Assembly: GCF_041734735.1 (NCBI RefSeq)
Contig: NC_134876.1
Location: forward strand, 88,366,232 to 88,430,231
Length of the DNA stretch: 64,000 nt
Direction of reading: 5' to 3'
Origin: Babylonia areolata
Lineage: Eukaryota > Mollusca > Gastropoda > Neogastropoda > Buccinidae
Of the stretch, positions 36,431-49,300 are shown piece after piece (position 1 is the first letter of the stretch; each line of letters starts with the position of its first letter). Both the position numbers and the translations under genes were made by a program. Under the pieces are notes generated by a model. The model did no database searches and had not been told where the DNA came from. It saw only the letters and a list, made by a program, of their open reading frames with translations.

Positions 36431-36682
36431 TTCAACACATTCCTGGAAAACTTTATGACTGATGCACAGGTCTGTCGATCATATCTAGCGCAGTCAGCAC
36501 TGGAAGAACTATCACGAACCTTTGCTTCACAGATGACATTCGAAGAAAACCATGAACAAGAACTTGCCACTTACAATGATTTTTTTGAGTTGTCCTTTTC
36601 TTACTTCCACTGCAAGATTAAAATTATACAAGTTGATAAAGATACAAAACTCCTGACAGCAAGTATCATTCATTATCAATAG
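36431..36682 (+). other. Unidentified coding-like block with splice-like edges
   Basis: A good pyrimidine tract and acceptor (TGCCTTTTATTTCCACACAG) precede 83 open codons ending in TAG, directly followed by GTAAGC. The translation includes VCRSYLAQSALEELSRTFAS and EENHEQELATYNDFFELS. It reads like protein, but I do not recognise a family. It could be a terminal exon, a repeat-derived frame or chance. Confidence 0.2.
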
Positions 36683-37329
36683 GTAAGCAGGTAAACTGGG
36701 TTTATCTTCAGTTCAATGGCAGTATGCACTGGAAACAACTTTCAAACCACAGTGAAATATATCTTTTGTTTATAATGCAACATCCTTTCAAACTGAAAGG
36801 GTTAAGAACTAAGGGTTAATAATTACATTATCATATACTGTGACAATGTTCACACCAATGAAATGGCATTACCACTGGTTGCCAGAATCACACAAAAAAT
36901 TACAATGCAGAGTCAGTGAACGATGAACTCAATTCAACTTTCAAGGCTGGTATTCATCAAAAAATTATCATAATGATAATGCTTATGTTTCTCTTTCAAA
37001 AAACAAAAACAAACAAACAAACAAACAAAAACAAACAAAAAAAGATATTCAGCGAAATAAAAATGGTTAAAATTGCAATTATAATGTGTTTGCATGGCAA
37101 ACTAAAATGACAGTTCCTTCTTTGAAGCTTCCAAGAAGCTTGTTTTAGAGCTTTGTATATTTAGCATGTACAGTGTATGTGTGCTTATGCGCATGTGTGT
37201 GCACAGATAAAATATTCTAAATTGGCACTGGAAATAAATAGTATATATCACATAAACACTTTCAGAAATTTCTATTCCATATCATAAAGATAATCTGAAC
37301 TAATTATTACATAATTCCATTGTAGTTAA

Positions 37330-37500
37330 ACACCAGTCTTTCACATGGGATGATAAATAAAAGTCCTATGTCCCATGTGCAGCATACACTTACCACATGT
37401 ATGCAAAAGAACCAACCACAAGGAAAGGGTTGTCCACAGCAAAATCATGTAGAAAAATCGGCAATATCCACAATTTTCCCCTCAAGACTAAATGAGTATG
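37330..37500 (+). mobile_element. SINE family A fragment, central domain
   Basis: GTGCAGCATACACTTACC, AAGAACCAACCACAAGGAAA and GTTGTCCACAGCAAAATCAT follow the order of the family A central domain at 44300-44400, with divergence. The tRNA head is missing. Confidence 0.45.
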
Positions 37501-37847
37501 TGTTCATAACAAAGCGTGGACATTAACTCAGTCATACACAGGAGTAGAGGGGAAGAAATATAAATATAGACTTAAATTAAAATCCACTTCATAATGGTAA
37601 AACAAATACACTAGCTGACAGTGAGTGGGGGATGGAGGTGGGGGGGGGGGGGGGGGCAACTAGAGGTAGTGCTGCACAAAGGCAAAACACTCCTCTCAGG
37701 GACAGCTCTGTGGCAGTCTGAATTTCACAACGAGAAAATGAGGTATGACAGAAAAGTAATAAAATACAATGTACATCAGTCTGAATCTCCCATCGGTATG
37801 ATTTTGGTTTACACATGCTTTAATTCTCAAAAACAAGCAATAGCCGA

Positions 37848-38150
37848 GTGGTTTAAGAGTTGGACTTTCAATTTGTGGGTCCCGGGTTCGAATCACAGTA
37901 ACGGCGCTTGGTGGGTAAAGGGTGGAGATTTTTCCGATCTCCCAGGTCAACATATGTGCAGACCTGCTAGTACCTGAACCCCCTTCGTGTGTATACGCAC
38001 GCAGAAGATCAAATACGCGCGTTAAATATCCTGTAACCTATATCAGTGGTCGGTGGGTTATGGAGACACGAAAATACCCAGCATGCATGAACCACGACAG
38101 TCATCGGCAAGTCGATGTTGGTCGTGTAACGGAAAGAAGAAGAAGACATT
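37848..38150 (+). mobile_element. tRNA-derived SINE, family B
   Basis: The head AGCCGAGTGGTTTAAGAGTT (A box, Leu/Ser-like) and GGGTTCGAATCACAG (B box) are spaced as in a tRNA. The body reads CGATCTCCCAGGTCAACATA, GCAGACCTGCTAGTACCTGA, TCGTGTGTATACGCACGCAG and GGTGGGTTATGG, a conserved block that I associate with widespread molluscan SINEs. The tail is (AAG)n at 38133-38148. Confidence 0.8.
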
Positions 38151-39092
38151 GAGCAGCAACAAGCCGTAGTTTATGCTGTAATCAGTCTCAGTCTCCCTTT
38201 GCTTCTTGGGATGTAATTTCAAATCTTAAGATATGGTCTAAAAAAGCGTTGTCACGAACTCATGTTGCTTCATGTATGTTAAATGCAACTGAAGAACTAG
38301 ACACATAAAACATCTAATATTCAAAGTCCTATTTCATAAAAAAAGAAAAAAAAGAAGCTGAAATCAACCCCCAAAATAGCGAAGACTGACATCTTGACAT
38401 GAGTCAGATCAATTTCTCTCAATTTTTCGTGCAACACTGAAAAGAGGTAAACAACCATGAACGGGTCAAGCGGGAGAGATATAAAAATCAACTGAATATT
38501 AGTATGCTAAAGCGCGATTTTACCAAATTGTTGAGTATCGACAACCTTGGGGACTTTTTGGAATAAATCTTGACTTGACAGAAAATCAAAACAGCAAGCA
38601 CGAAATGGGAGTGGGCAGGCGTGCAAAACATACGGGAATCGAACGGGAATGGGTTGGTCACACATGACACAACCAGTGACAGAACGTCACATCGCACACC
38701 TTCACACACCCATACAAAGTCCTACTGAAAAACTACATACCTTGTCTGGTGACTTAACAGTTGTATGTGCAAGCAGTTAATACTAAGAAAGCGGAAGTAC
38801 ACGCCAGGTGACAGAAAAAAGTAACACCCACCTTTTGATCAAAGAGATACCGCGAGTCAGTAGCTCTGACCTCGAAGGTTGCAAATCGAGGCGACAACCT
38901 CGATTTCACAACCGGAAGTTTATGTCTGCTTTCAGTTTCTGCTTTTATGCTGATTGTCACCAAAATCGTGTTCAGAACAACGTTATTATCTCAAGAATAT
39001 AAATTAAATGTGGTGAAGTTTGTGGGACACACAGATTACAAGTATGGCAGTGTTTGGCATACATCAAACAGATCAAGCGTACGAAGTGACAG
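38151..39092. other. Non-genic stretch with one hairpin
   Basis: No gene supported. A hairpin lies at 38877-38913: GGTTG and AAATCGAGG pair with CCTCGATTT and CAACC around a CGACAA loop. Confidence 0.5.
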
Positions 39093-39199
39093 TATCGATC
39101 ATCCAACATACACACACACGTGTGTGACTGACGTATGCACGCACGCAGGACTCACACACACACACACACACACACAACACACACACACACACGCCGCGT

Positions 39200-39243
<44 letters not shown>

Positions 39244-39321
39244 ACACACATACACCGTGACGTACACATCAAGTACACGGCCGCACACTGGCACACACCG
39301 TCAGTGACTCACACACACACA

Positions 39322-39372
<51 letters not shown>

Positions 39373-39387
39373 ACTGACACACACACA

Positions 39388-39430
<43 letters not shown>

Positions 39431-39483
39431 ACACACACTCACACCATGCAGGCGCTCTCTCTCTGCGGTCACACACACACCGT

Positions 39484-39552
<69 letters not shown>
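39093..39552. repeat. Long compound (AC)n microsatellite block
   Basis: About 460 bases are mostly AC repeats in several runs, broken by short unique pieces such as GCCGCGTG, GTGACGTACACATCAAG and CATGCAGGCGCTCTCTCTCTG, with (TC)n at 39320-39346. The open frames of Thr-His or Cys-Val runs are artefacts. Confidence 0.9.
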
Positions 39553-39554
<2 letters not shown>

Positions 39555-39799
39555 GGGGAGGGGTTGACTAGACGGGGCTCGGGGGAGGAAAAAATGATTT
39601 CTGTTCAACAAGTGGCCGCACAGTAATAAAACTGATTTTTTGGTTCTGTGAGTTATGATTGTGTACGTGATGTATGGTGTCTTCCAGTTTTAATGTGCTG
39701 CAATGTGTGGTGTCACTAATTTTATGACTGATCACTTTTGCTTCTTGTGTATGTAACTCGCTGTTCGGAGACGGAGTTCTTGTAAAGAATCGTTTTCAC

Positions 39800-41350
39800 G
39801 TTCAGTAAATTCTTACATCAGTTTCACAATCAGTTAGACCCCCCAACCAAAACATTGTATAAACTGACATTAACTATTTCACTGTTATTTAATTCATGTA
39901 TCCCACAACTAAAAGGAGATACTGAAGGGGACATTAAAAAAAAACTTGAAAAAAAAAAGCCCGGGCCGTGAGGCCTAGGCAGTCTGCCAGTCCGTCCATA
40001 CACTACTACTAGTACTGATGCTACTACTGCTACTAAAAAATAAACATCCGTAAAGGTAGATCTGAAGCACGTATATACTTTTCCACTGATAATCAGTTTG
40101 ACAGGCAAGTTCTATATACCGACGGTTCGAACCGCTTTCCGACGGCGTATCATGAATAACAATTTGGGGCTGACATTTTTTCGTGAATAAGATGTATATC
40201 TAAAATGGTTCCCAGACAGATGATTCATAGTTCACACGCTCAATTTTCACTGGCACCACAATATAAAGATCGACCTTGCACAGAAGACGGATTCTTCCCG
40301 TAAACTGAATCAGTCAACATTTCTCAGTTTCGTCTCAGTTCAGCGCATTAAGATCTGCAAAAGGTTTAATCGGAATACTTTACTATAGGGGTGGTATCAG
40401 TGTGCTAGCACAGTCATTTGCGTATTACTAAGTAAAGAGTACAGGTGATAACAATGCACAAGTGCCCGGCCTTTTTTGGTGAGCTAGTGGGAGCCAAGTG
40501 TACTTTACACTGAGATAATTCGTGGCTAAAGTTGTTTCACTGATTCAGACTGACTGAGATCTTCGCTGGCGAGAAAGCCGCTGATAGTCCACAGAACCAT
40601 GCGAGGGTAAATAACAATTAATTGTTGGACACTAGAATTTCATTGTCATCATGCCACTGAGATGAGGTTGAATATAGTGCTGAACTGATGCTGCGGAGGA
40701 TAGATTAACAAACAATGCCAACTGAACTGGTGACAAAAGCCTCAGTGAACCCACCGTGGTTACTGAGTATACTAGCCTGCCGACATTCAGTGGAGGCCAG
40801 ACAGGTGCGACTGAGTTGTGTCGTCAGTACATAGACACTAGAATTGAGATACTTATGTCTTTGGTCAGTTCACCTCAGTGTCACGTACTGTGGCAAGAGA
40901 GACAGAGACAGAGACAAAGAGACAGAGAGTTAAAATAGTTATTTCAGTCACTGTTTGCACGGCATGCATCAGTAGTCAGTCCAACATAACTGTACAGTGA
41001 TTAACTTTGCCTTCAGTCAAGCGCTGAGTTTCTCTAACTGATGATCCCTGACACTTCGCCGCAAGGCGCGGCCGCCATATATACAGTGACCACTGAGGCG
41101 GCACTGGAGCGTTTCGCGTGACATGCGGGTATCACTGAGTTGTCAACTCAGTGAATGATGAATAATAGACCGGCGTGTCATTACTACAACGTCAGTGGCA
41201 CTCGGCACGTGTCATCTATTCTATTTCATTATAATTTTTTAAAGAATTTTTTTCTAGGCCATCCACTCCTTCACTGAGTATACTGACATAATTATACGGA
41301 TTCGCCCAATCCCTCGATCAGTTCTCTTGATCCGTCACACATCGTCAGTA
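39800..41350. other. Region dense in TCAGT/ACTGA pentamers
   Basis: By eye I count about 30 TCAGT or ACTGA pentamers between 40300 and 41300, where about two would be expected by chance, and more in the flanks. There is no coding sequence or clean tandem period. It includes a 23-bp palindrome at 41132-41154. It lies 1-2 kb upstream of the METTL22 start and may be a decayed short tandem repeat or a regulatory cluster. Confidence 0.6.
41132..41154. repeat. 23-bp near-complete palindrome
   Basis: TCACTGAGTTG, one T, then CAACTCAGTGA: a perfect 11-bp inverted repeat with a one-base centre, inside the TCAGT-rich region. Confidence 0.85.
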
Positions 41351-41368
41351 CACGCAATATGATCATTC

Positions 41369-41400
41369 TGTCGCGCGCGCGCGCCGGGCGCGCTGGCGCG
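41369..41400. repeat. (CG)n alternating tract
   Basis: TCGCGCGCGCGCGCCGGGCG followed by CGCTGGCGCG is an alternating purine-pyrimidine CpG tract, able in principle to form Z-DNA. It is followed shortly by (AC)n at 41411-41452. Confidence 0.8.
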
Positions 41401-41874
41401 TACTCAGTAGTACACACACACACGACACACAAACACACACACACACACACACGTTCGATCGCAGGCATACAACTGAGCGGGACGTACACAAGCAGGCACG
41501 AGCTGTGACGCCGGCTGACACATGCATACATACTCGTCGACACGCATGCACGACAGCCCGCACACAGTGACTCCGGCGATCACTGACAGACATCCAAACT
41601 GACACCCATGATACCTCTCGCTCCACAAACACACATACTTTTTTTTCTCAGGCATGCAAACATTTTTCATACAGAAATCTTGGCTTCACAACCAAAATTT
41701 AAGCAGTGGATTATATCTATTTAAAAAAAAAAAAAGCTTTTAATATCCCTTTTCTTTTCCATTGATATCACGGTATGGCCGGCTAGTGGCTTAATTGAGC
41801 ATTTTTCGTCATTTCAGTTTACACCATTTTGAGGTATGGAAATTAAAACAAAGCGCTAAAAAAAAAACTTCATT

Positions 41875-41876
<2 letters not shown>

Positions 41877-41941
<65 letters not shown>

Positions 41942-41958
41942 CACACACATACACCGCG

Positions 41959-41998
<40 letters not shown>
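41877..41998. repeat. (AC)n microsatellite
   Basis: Two long AC runs separated by GACACACACATACACCGCGG. Located about 350 bases upstream of the METTL22 start. Confidence 0.95.
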
Positions 41999-42001
<3 letters not shown>

Positions 42002-42350
42002 AAAGAAACTTTGTACAGATGTGCTTTTTGAGTCAGTCAGGAAAGATTTCAACTGAGAGTTTGTTTGGGGGGTCTGTTGCTGGGGATCTCTCTCTCCCTC
42101 TTATGCAATGGGTTATTTGTTATAATTCTAAGGTACTTCTCTGTTTGAAACACTGATTGGAAAGAACAGAAACAATCATATTTATCGTTCCTTTCTGTTT
42201 CTCCAGGCTAGTTTTGCTTGTAACAAGCAATTTCAGTATTATAATCTAGTAAATTCCGGCTTCAGAGAGAGAGAGAGAGAGAGAGAGTTGGTCGAAGTGG
42301 AGATAAGTGCATTTGATTGTCGGAGGTGACGGGCCTTGGCGCACCACACC

Positions 42351-42593
42351 ATGGACGCAGAAGCAGAGCGAACTACAAATACTGAAGAGAGACGTGAGTC
42401 AGATTTAAGCCTCTGTCACATCCGTGGTGCGAATCAGACTTAAGCCTGTGTGGTGTCGTTGCTTGCATAACTTGTGCAGTGTTGTGGACAACCAGCAGTA
42501 TAATAGTCTTAGCAACCTTTGATAATTGTCTCAGTCGTCAACAAATAATTAATTTGATGTAAGTTGTAAGGCTTGAGGGGCATGTTTACAATT

Positions 42594-42634
<41 letters not shown>

Positions 42635-43290
42635 TCTCGCTCTGTCTCTGCCTGTCTGTCTGTCTCTGCCTGTCTGTCTGTCTGTCTCAGTCTCTCTCTC
42701 TCTCTCTCACACATACACACACACCATACTTATAAGCATATGTATCATGGACTGGAGATTGTTTCTGTCTCATTGTTTAATTTCTGTTGAGAAAAGGGGG
42801 TGGAAATGATGTTTTTATTTCGTTTCTCACAGAGTGGACTGCAGAACCCCAAGTGCTGTCTGATGTTCATGTACATTCAACAGCTCATTCTGTGCACATC
42901 GATAATGTAGAATTTTCAGGTACGTTGATTTCATAAATAAGTATCATTATTACCATTTCCTAAAGAGTCTTGAAATACTTTTACATGCAATTGTGCACCA
43001 GACAACAGGCTGAAATGTACGTATTCCTTGTGTATTTTAAATTCTTTTTTCAATGTTTCAAGGAATATTTATTGCGTCAGTCATTAACAAGTTTGATACT
43101 GTGGTTGAATACAGAACACTTGTTGTTCAGACTTTTATCTAGGTTGTAAATTGTCATAGTGAATTTAAAGGCAGTATAAACAATAATTCTGTTTTCAACG
43201 TAATGCATTACCCTCATCATCATATACAGTGCATCATATGTATTGATAGTTGCTGGTTAATATCATCACACACACACACACACACAAACA

Positions 43291-43334
<44 letters not shown>

Positions 43335-46300
43335 TTCATTGACCAGTGGTAGATAGCTTGTCTATGTAAATTCAAGTAAGGATTGCCCAAAACTTGTGTC
43401 AGTCACTCAGTGCATGTTTTCCTGCGAATGCTGGGTGATAGCTCAGCTAAGCTTGACAACTTTCATGTCCAACTGTACACTCATTTTCACCTCCCTTGCA
43501 TCCATTTGGAACTTCAACATCAGTCACTTATTAGTTTTAGTTGCTGTTGCTTTTTTCTCTCACAGCAGCATGTTTTGTCACCCTTTTTGTTTTCTTTTGT
43601 TTTCTTCTTGATATTAACCTGCATCAACAGCTATGGTAAGTCATTGGATCGTGATTTTTCGCCCACTGAGATTGAAAATACCACTGTCTCCAGTTTACTT
43701 GCCATGAGGGTTCGGTCACTGTTATGGTTGAGATATCAGATGAGTCCACAGGATATGAAACTACCTGCAGCAGTTGTATCTGATAAAATTCAAATGCCCC
43801 TTTCCCATGACCCAGACCTTGTATCATTGAAGGGTTCAGATCCTCCAGTTTTGTTGTTGTTGTTGTTGTTACATTCAGGTTTCTGTGTTCTCCTGTAAAT
43901 TGTAACACTTTCTTCTTCTTTTTTTCTGTTGTTGCAGAAACAAGGTTTGCATTCAAGCCACCATGCTGGTTTATGTGCAGCAAAGAGGGTGGTGCTTTGG
44001 CATCACAATTGTGTGGTGATAGTTATGACACAGCAGCTACTAGCATTGTTGATGAGTTATCCAGTACCACAGAAGGTCTGTATTATTATACATATATATG
44101 AATGTGTAAAAGACTACTCTTAAGTGGGTTTTTTTTTTGGAAGGAGGAAGGTGGCAGAATGGTTAAGATGCTCAGCTGCCAATATAGAGAGTCTGTGAGG
44201 GTGTGGGTTTGAATCCCGCTCTTGCCCTTTCTCTCAGGTATGACTGGAAAATCAAACTGAACATCTAGTCATTCGGATGACATGATAAACACAATAAACC
44301 GAGGTCCTGTGTGCAGTATGCACTTGACACACTGTCAAGAACCCATGGCAATGAGAGAGTTGTCCTCTGGCAAAATTATGTAGAGGAAATACACTCTGAT
44401 AGGTACACAAATATATAAGCATGCACTCAAGGTCTGACTAAGTGAGTTGGGTTATGTTGCTGGTCAGGCATCTGCCTAGAAGATGTGGTGTAGCGTTTAT
44501 GGATTTGTCTGAACGCAGTGAGAAACTGAAACTGGAACTATTTGGGAACAATGGAACAAGTATTGAGTTTGAATGCCCTGATGGCTGGAGCCCTTAAAAT
44601 GTTTGTCAGTGCTGGGGTCTTTGTGTTAAGAAACTTTTGTTTCCTGGTTTTGTTTGTTTGTTGATGAAATAACCGTCACTCTACTTGTTGGTATTGAACA
44701 AGCAAATGGTGATGAGGTGAGAAACATCTTTTTTTCAGGAGAGGTGTTGGCAAGGGAGGGAAGTCCAGGAACTGGTGAGGCAGAGGATGATTTCAGTACG
44801 GATGCTGATGGGGATCTGATAGTCCACAGAAAAAAGGCAGTGAAAGAGAGCCCTGAACAGGTCATCAACATTGGTATGGAAAAGACTTCTGTATGTCTGT
44901 TTTGTTTGTTGCCATTCTGTGAGGAAAGTGTCTGTTTAGTGTGTTGAATTTACACATTATCAGCTGTAAATTACTGTGAAAGGGTCTGTTTTTATGTGTT
45001 AAAGTTGCACATTATCAAAGTTGCACATTATCAGCAGTAAAGTACTGTACATTGTTCCATGAAGCTGTCAAAATGTTGTAAATAATTCTTTGATGAAAAG
45101 GAGGTCAAGGGTTTTTGCAAGGGTGCATTTTGAATGTTTTTTTTCTTCTTCTGAGTTTACTAACTGCAAACTAAGTATGTCTTTAAAGGATGGATGAATT
45201 GAAGTTTTGTGTGATGGAGTGCTGGGGAAATACAGCCTAAATGTTTTGAATTCAGTTCTCACTTGGTTTTGACAGAACAAAAAATGTTATGATGCCTGTT
45301 TCATAAATTATTATGAGAGAGAGTTAAGAAAGAGGGTGGAGGTTATGTAATAAGAATGTGTGTTTCAGTGCATGCCATGGGCACAGGCCTCAGCCATGTC
45401 GGACAGCAGGTAAATACCTGAATCATTAACAGGTAACACATGAATGATGAATGATATGGTTAGCACTCATGAATGGTTGGGCAGAAAATATGTTCCTTAT
45501 TCGTGGATAAAATATATTAACAGAACATATGACAGATGAATGTCAAGGTGTGTGTTGATATGTTTCTGCCCTGTATTTTGTTATGTGTGATTTTACTGCT
45601 TCCAGTGTTAAGTAAAAAAAAACAAAACAAACAAACAAACAAAAAAGTATTGATCAGGCTACATCTCTTACATTTGTTGTTACAACTTTGAATGTAAAGT
45701 GATTTTGTTCTTGTAACCTGTATACAGGTGTGGTTATACGTTGGATATAAAGTGATTTTGTTCTGTCTTCTGTACAGGTGTTAGAGGCTGAAAGTAAAAT
45801 GACAGTTTAAAAAAACAAAAAAACCTGTGTACAGGCATGGTTAGGGGCTGGATGTAAGGTGATTTTTTTTCTTCTGTCCTCTGTTAAGATGTGGTTAGAG
45901 GCGGATGTAAGGTGATTTTGTTTTTTTTGCCCTCTGTACAGGTGTGGTTAGGGGCATTGCTGCTGTGTGACTTCATGCTTCACTTTGGCAGCCTGCTGGA
46001 AGAGAAAGTGGTGATAGACCTTGGAGCAGGTGCTGGTCTCACCAGTATCGTGGCTGCCTTCCAAGCAGCTACTGTCTTCTGCACAGGTGGGTTGATTTGT
46101 GAGTAGTGTTCTTTATGTCAGGGGGGAGGGGAGGTGGTGGAAGGGGTCGGGGGGTGGGGGATCAAATTTGGAGATTGGGTTTTGTCTCAGCACTCGCATT
46201 GTTTGCTGTAGAGCTGGATTTCTTTCCAATGCATGTTTTATTTAGCACTCTGAATTGCCTGTTTGCTATGTTTTGTTTTCTTATACAGGTGTCAGGTTTA

Positions 46301-49300
46301 GTAATGTGTATTTTGATCAGCATAATGTATTAAAGAATTCACACACACATAATTATTATATGTATGATTCACAGTAAGCAGGATAATGTTGATGTCCCCC
46401 AGGCACAACTTTTCATACAGTGGTTCACATGTTCAGACAGAGGGGACGACATTCTTAACCTGGCTCGCCTCAACGTGAAAAGAAACGACTCTTTGCTTCA
46501 GAACACTGACATACGAGTGCGCAGTGTGGACTGGACTGCAGAGACACCTCTTGGAGTTAGCTCAGGTTTTTGACTTCTGAAGTTGCTGGTTTGTTATGTA
46601 GATTTAGTTAAAAGCTATCTTGGTAAGATAGGTTATTTATGAACAAAATTTTTATTGTCAGTAGTTTTCCCATTTGCCAAACTTCTTTTTTTGTTAAAAA
46701 AAAAGAAGAAAAAAAAAGCAACAACAAAAAGCGTTTAATTAAAGGACAGCTATAAAGCTATAATAATCATCATTGTAACAGTAAGTATTTGGAAAGTCCA
46801 ACTGTAAGGAAGGGGATGGGTTTGGGGTAAGGGGAGAGGGGAGATTTGTTGGGAGTCAATGGGGATTCAGATTTTTAAAATTTTTATTTATTATTATTAT
46901 TATTATTTTTTTATAATAAATTATAAAGGACATAGCCTCTTAGAATGATGATTCTCATAAAGAAATTAAAGTTGTGTACTGTACTAATTCACACAGAATT
47001 TTCATTGTGTTAGGAAGATACTTCACACTTTAGAAGCTTTATGTAGATAGAGGGAATTGTTTAACAAGATTTAAAATTGTAAAAACAAGTTTATTTGATT
47101 TTTTTTCTGGAGTTAAGTGTTCTTTAATATCTCAGTTTTGAACAATCAAGCACAAAATGGACTTCATCTTCCTTTGATTCTCTGCATAATGTACAAGTCA
47201 TAGCAGAGAAGTTAGGCTGTCTATATTGATACTGATGAACAAACAGTTCAGATATGCCAAAGAAATAAAGGAGGTGGAGGGGGGGTGGGGGTGGGGTGGG
47301 GGTGGGAGGGAATGAGAGATATATGTTATCAGGGATCAGAAATATGTGAAGATGACTGAAAATTGGCCCCAGAAATGTCAATACCTGCAATAAGAGCAAA
47401 ACTGAAGCAGTATCGATTTCTTTCATGAAATATGGTTAAACACTGCGTGATAGGACACTGAAATCTTAAAAGAGTATTGTGAAATAATTACTTAACTGAT
47501 GTTCAGTGGTCCTCTGTATCATGATGTAGAGCTTGTCAGGGAAACCAGCTGTGTGTATCTCACCTGCATGTGTTCATCTTGTGGGACCACTGAAGCAGTA
47601 ACTGCAGTTGCGTTTATCACAGTAGCTTTTCTGCACCACTGTATGTAAGTTTACCAGTATATGCCCCAAAGAGAATTCCTTGTGTTCATGTCAGTACATA
47701 GTTTCACTTAAAAAAACACCCAAAACTAGAACATGTATAGCAATGAGCTGATTTCTGCACAGCATATAAGATTCATATATCAACGCACATTTTCACATAT
47801 GCATGTATGTATAGGAACAAACTAATATCTGCAAATGGTGTTTAGACAGCTAAGCAGATTTTTGTGTGTGTGTGTTTGTGTGTTTTCTTATCTTTTTGTT
47901 CCCTTGAGATTATTTTTGATGGTAATTTTGCTTTTGTGTTTTCAGATCCTTCAGATTCAGATGATGTGTTCAGCCTTTCAAAAGAAGATACAGAAATGTT
48001 AGGCACTTGCACTGTCATTTTAGCAGCTGAAGGTAAAGTGAATGTATTTTCCTGTGGATTTCATGGAGATTGTTTATTGGCAAGCCAGTGATGTGGTAGG
48101 GGAAAAATGTGAAGCAGAGTCAAAAGTTGAGTATTTGCAGAGTTAGAATTATTATTATCAGTCGTAAATAATTTAAGTGTTATATTTAGTAATTAGTTGC
48201 TTATGATTAGTCTGTTTTAATGAATGAAATGTAAGCAAGGGGAGTGAATCCTACAGTTTTAAGAAATAGTTTTGAAGTAGTTTTGTCCCTTCCTTTGATC
48301 TTTTTTAGTTCTATATATCTTGTGAATTTTGATGTTGTAGGTTCTGCCTTACTGATTTTTTCTGACCCCATCTCCATTGTGAAGTGGCCGGTTCTGCCTT
48401 GGAACTTCAATAGACCAGTCACCTTTTTCAGTAACAACTTGTGTCACACTGAGACATTTTTTTTTTTTTTCAAGTCAACAATGGTCATTTCCAGTTGCCT
48501 GTACATGTGATGTTTGCACTTGCTCATTAAAAAAGAAAGAAAAAAAAATCACATCCATGCTTTCACTGACTCGTGTGTCATGTCTCCCAGTTGACGATCA
48601 ATCCCTTCTACCTGTGAACTCTCATCTTGCCATCCTGGCACAGGGTGAACAAAAACGCTTTCACTGTAAATTCCTCATGGTGTGTCTTAAGTACTCGATG
48701 CTTATATGTCACCATGCCGCAAATCACATAATTATATAAACATAAATCCAAAAAGGGATTGAAAAAATCTACCGTCAACAACTGTGATGTACTGGTACAT
48801 TATTTCAATTGAAAATTGTACATGTGTTGAAATGTATGAATCTGTATGCAAAACCTTTCCATAACAAACACCTGAAACAGTTGAGTTTAAAAAAAATTTT
48901 TTTTACAAGTAATTTAGTCAAGGGAAAGTGGCCCTTTATCTAAAGAATAAAAAACATATATTTTTTTTACCCCAGTATAAATGACAAATGCAGATACTAA
49001 TCTGATTATCCAAAGAGAGGAGCATATAGATAAATGTTTCCCCCTCTCTCTCTTATTTTCTGTGGTTGGCAGCACTGTCATATAAACATATTAATATAGA
49101 CATAAATCAGCAGCTAAGTGCCAAAGAGCCAAAAAAAAAAGTACAGATATTGCCTTTATTTTAATGCTTGAGTTGGTCAAACCATTCAGTAAATCAGCTG
49201 ATTACTTGGTCAGTATCTAAACTATTTTGGGGAGGCCTGTTTCTTGATGTGAAACTTACATCATGCTGTATTCTTACAGAAACTGAGCACCGGTTGTATG

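Noticed and set aside
37840-37915. tRNA gene
   Set aside because: The A and B boxes are present, but the sequence does not fold as a full cloverleaf and continues into a SINE body. The same holds for the heads at 34940-34996, 44150-44220 and 59820-59893.
39073-39611. Thr-His and Cys-Val open frames, including one of 206 codons
   Set aside because: Pure (AC)n/(GT)n microsatellite translation.
43383-43898. 171-codon plus-strand frame in METTL22 intron 2
   Set aside because: Low similarity to anything, ends in a Leu run from (GTT)n, and lies between exons whose phases join without it.
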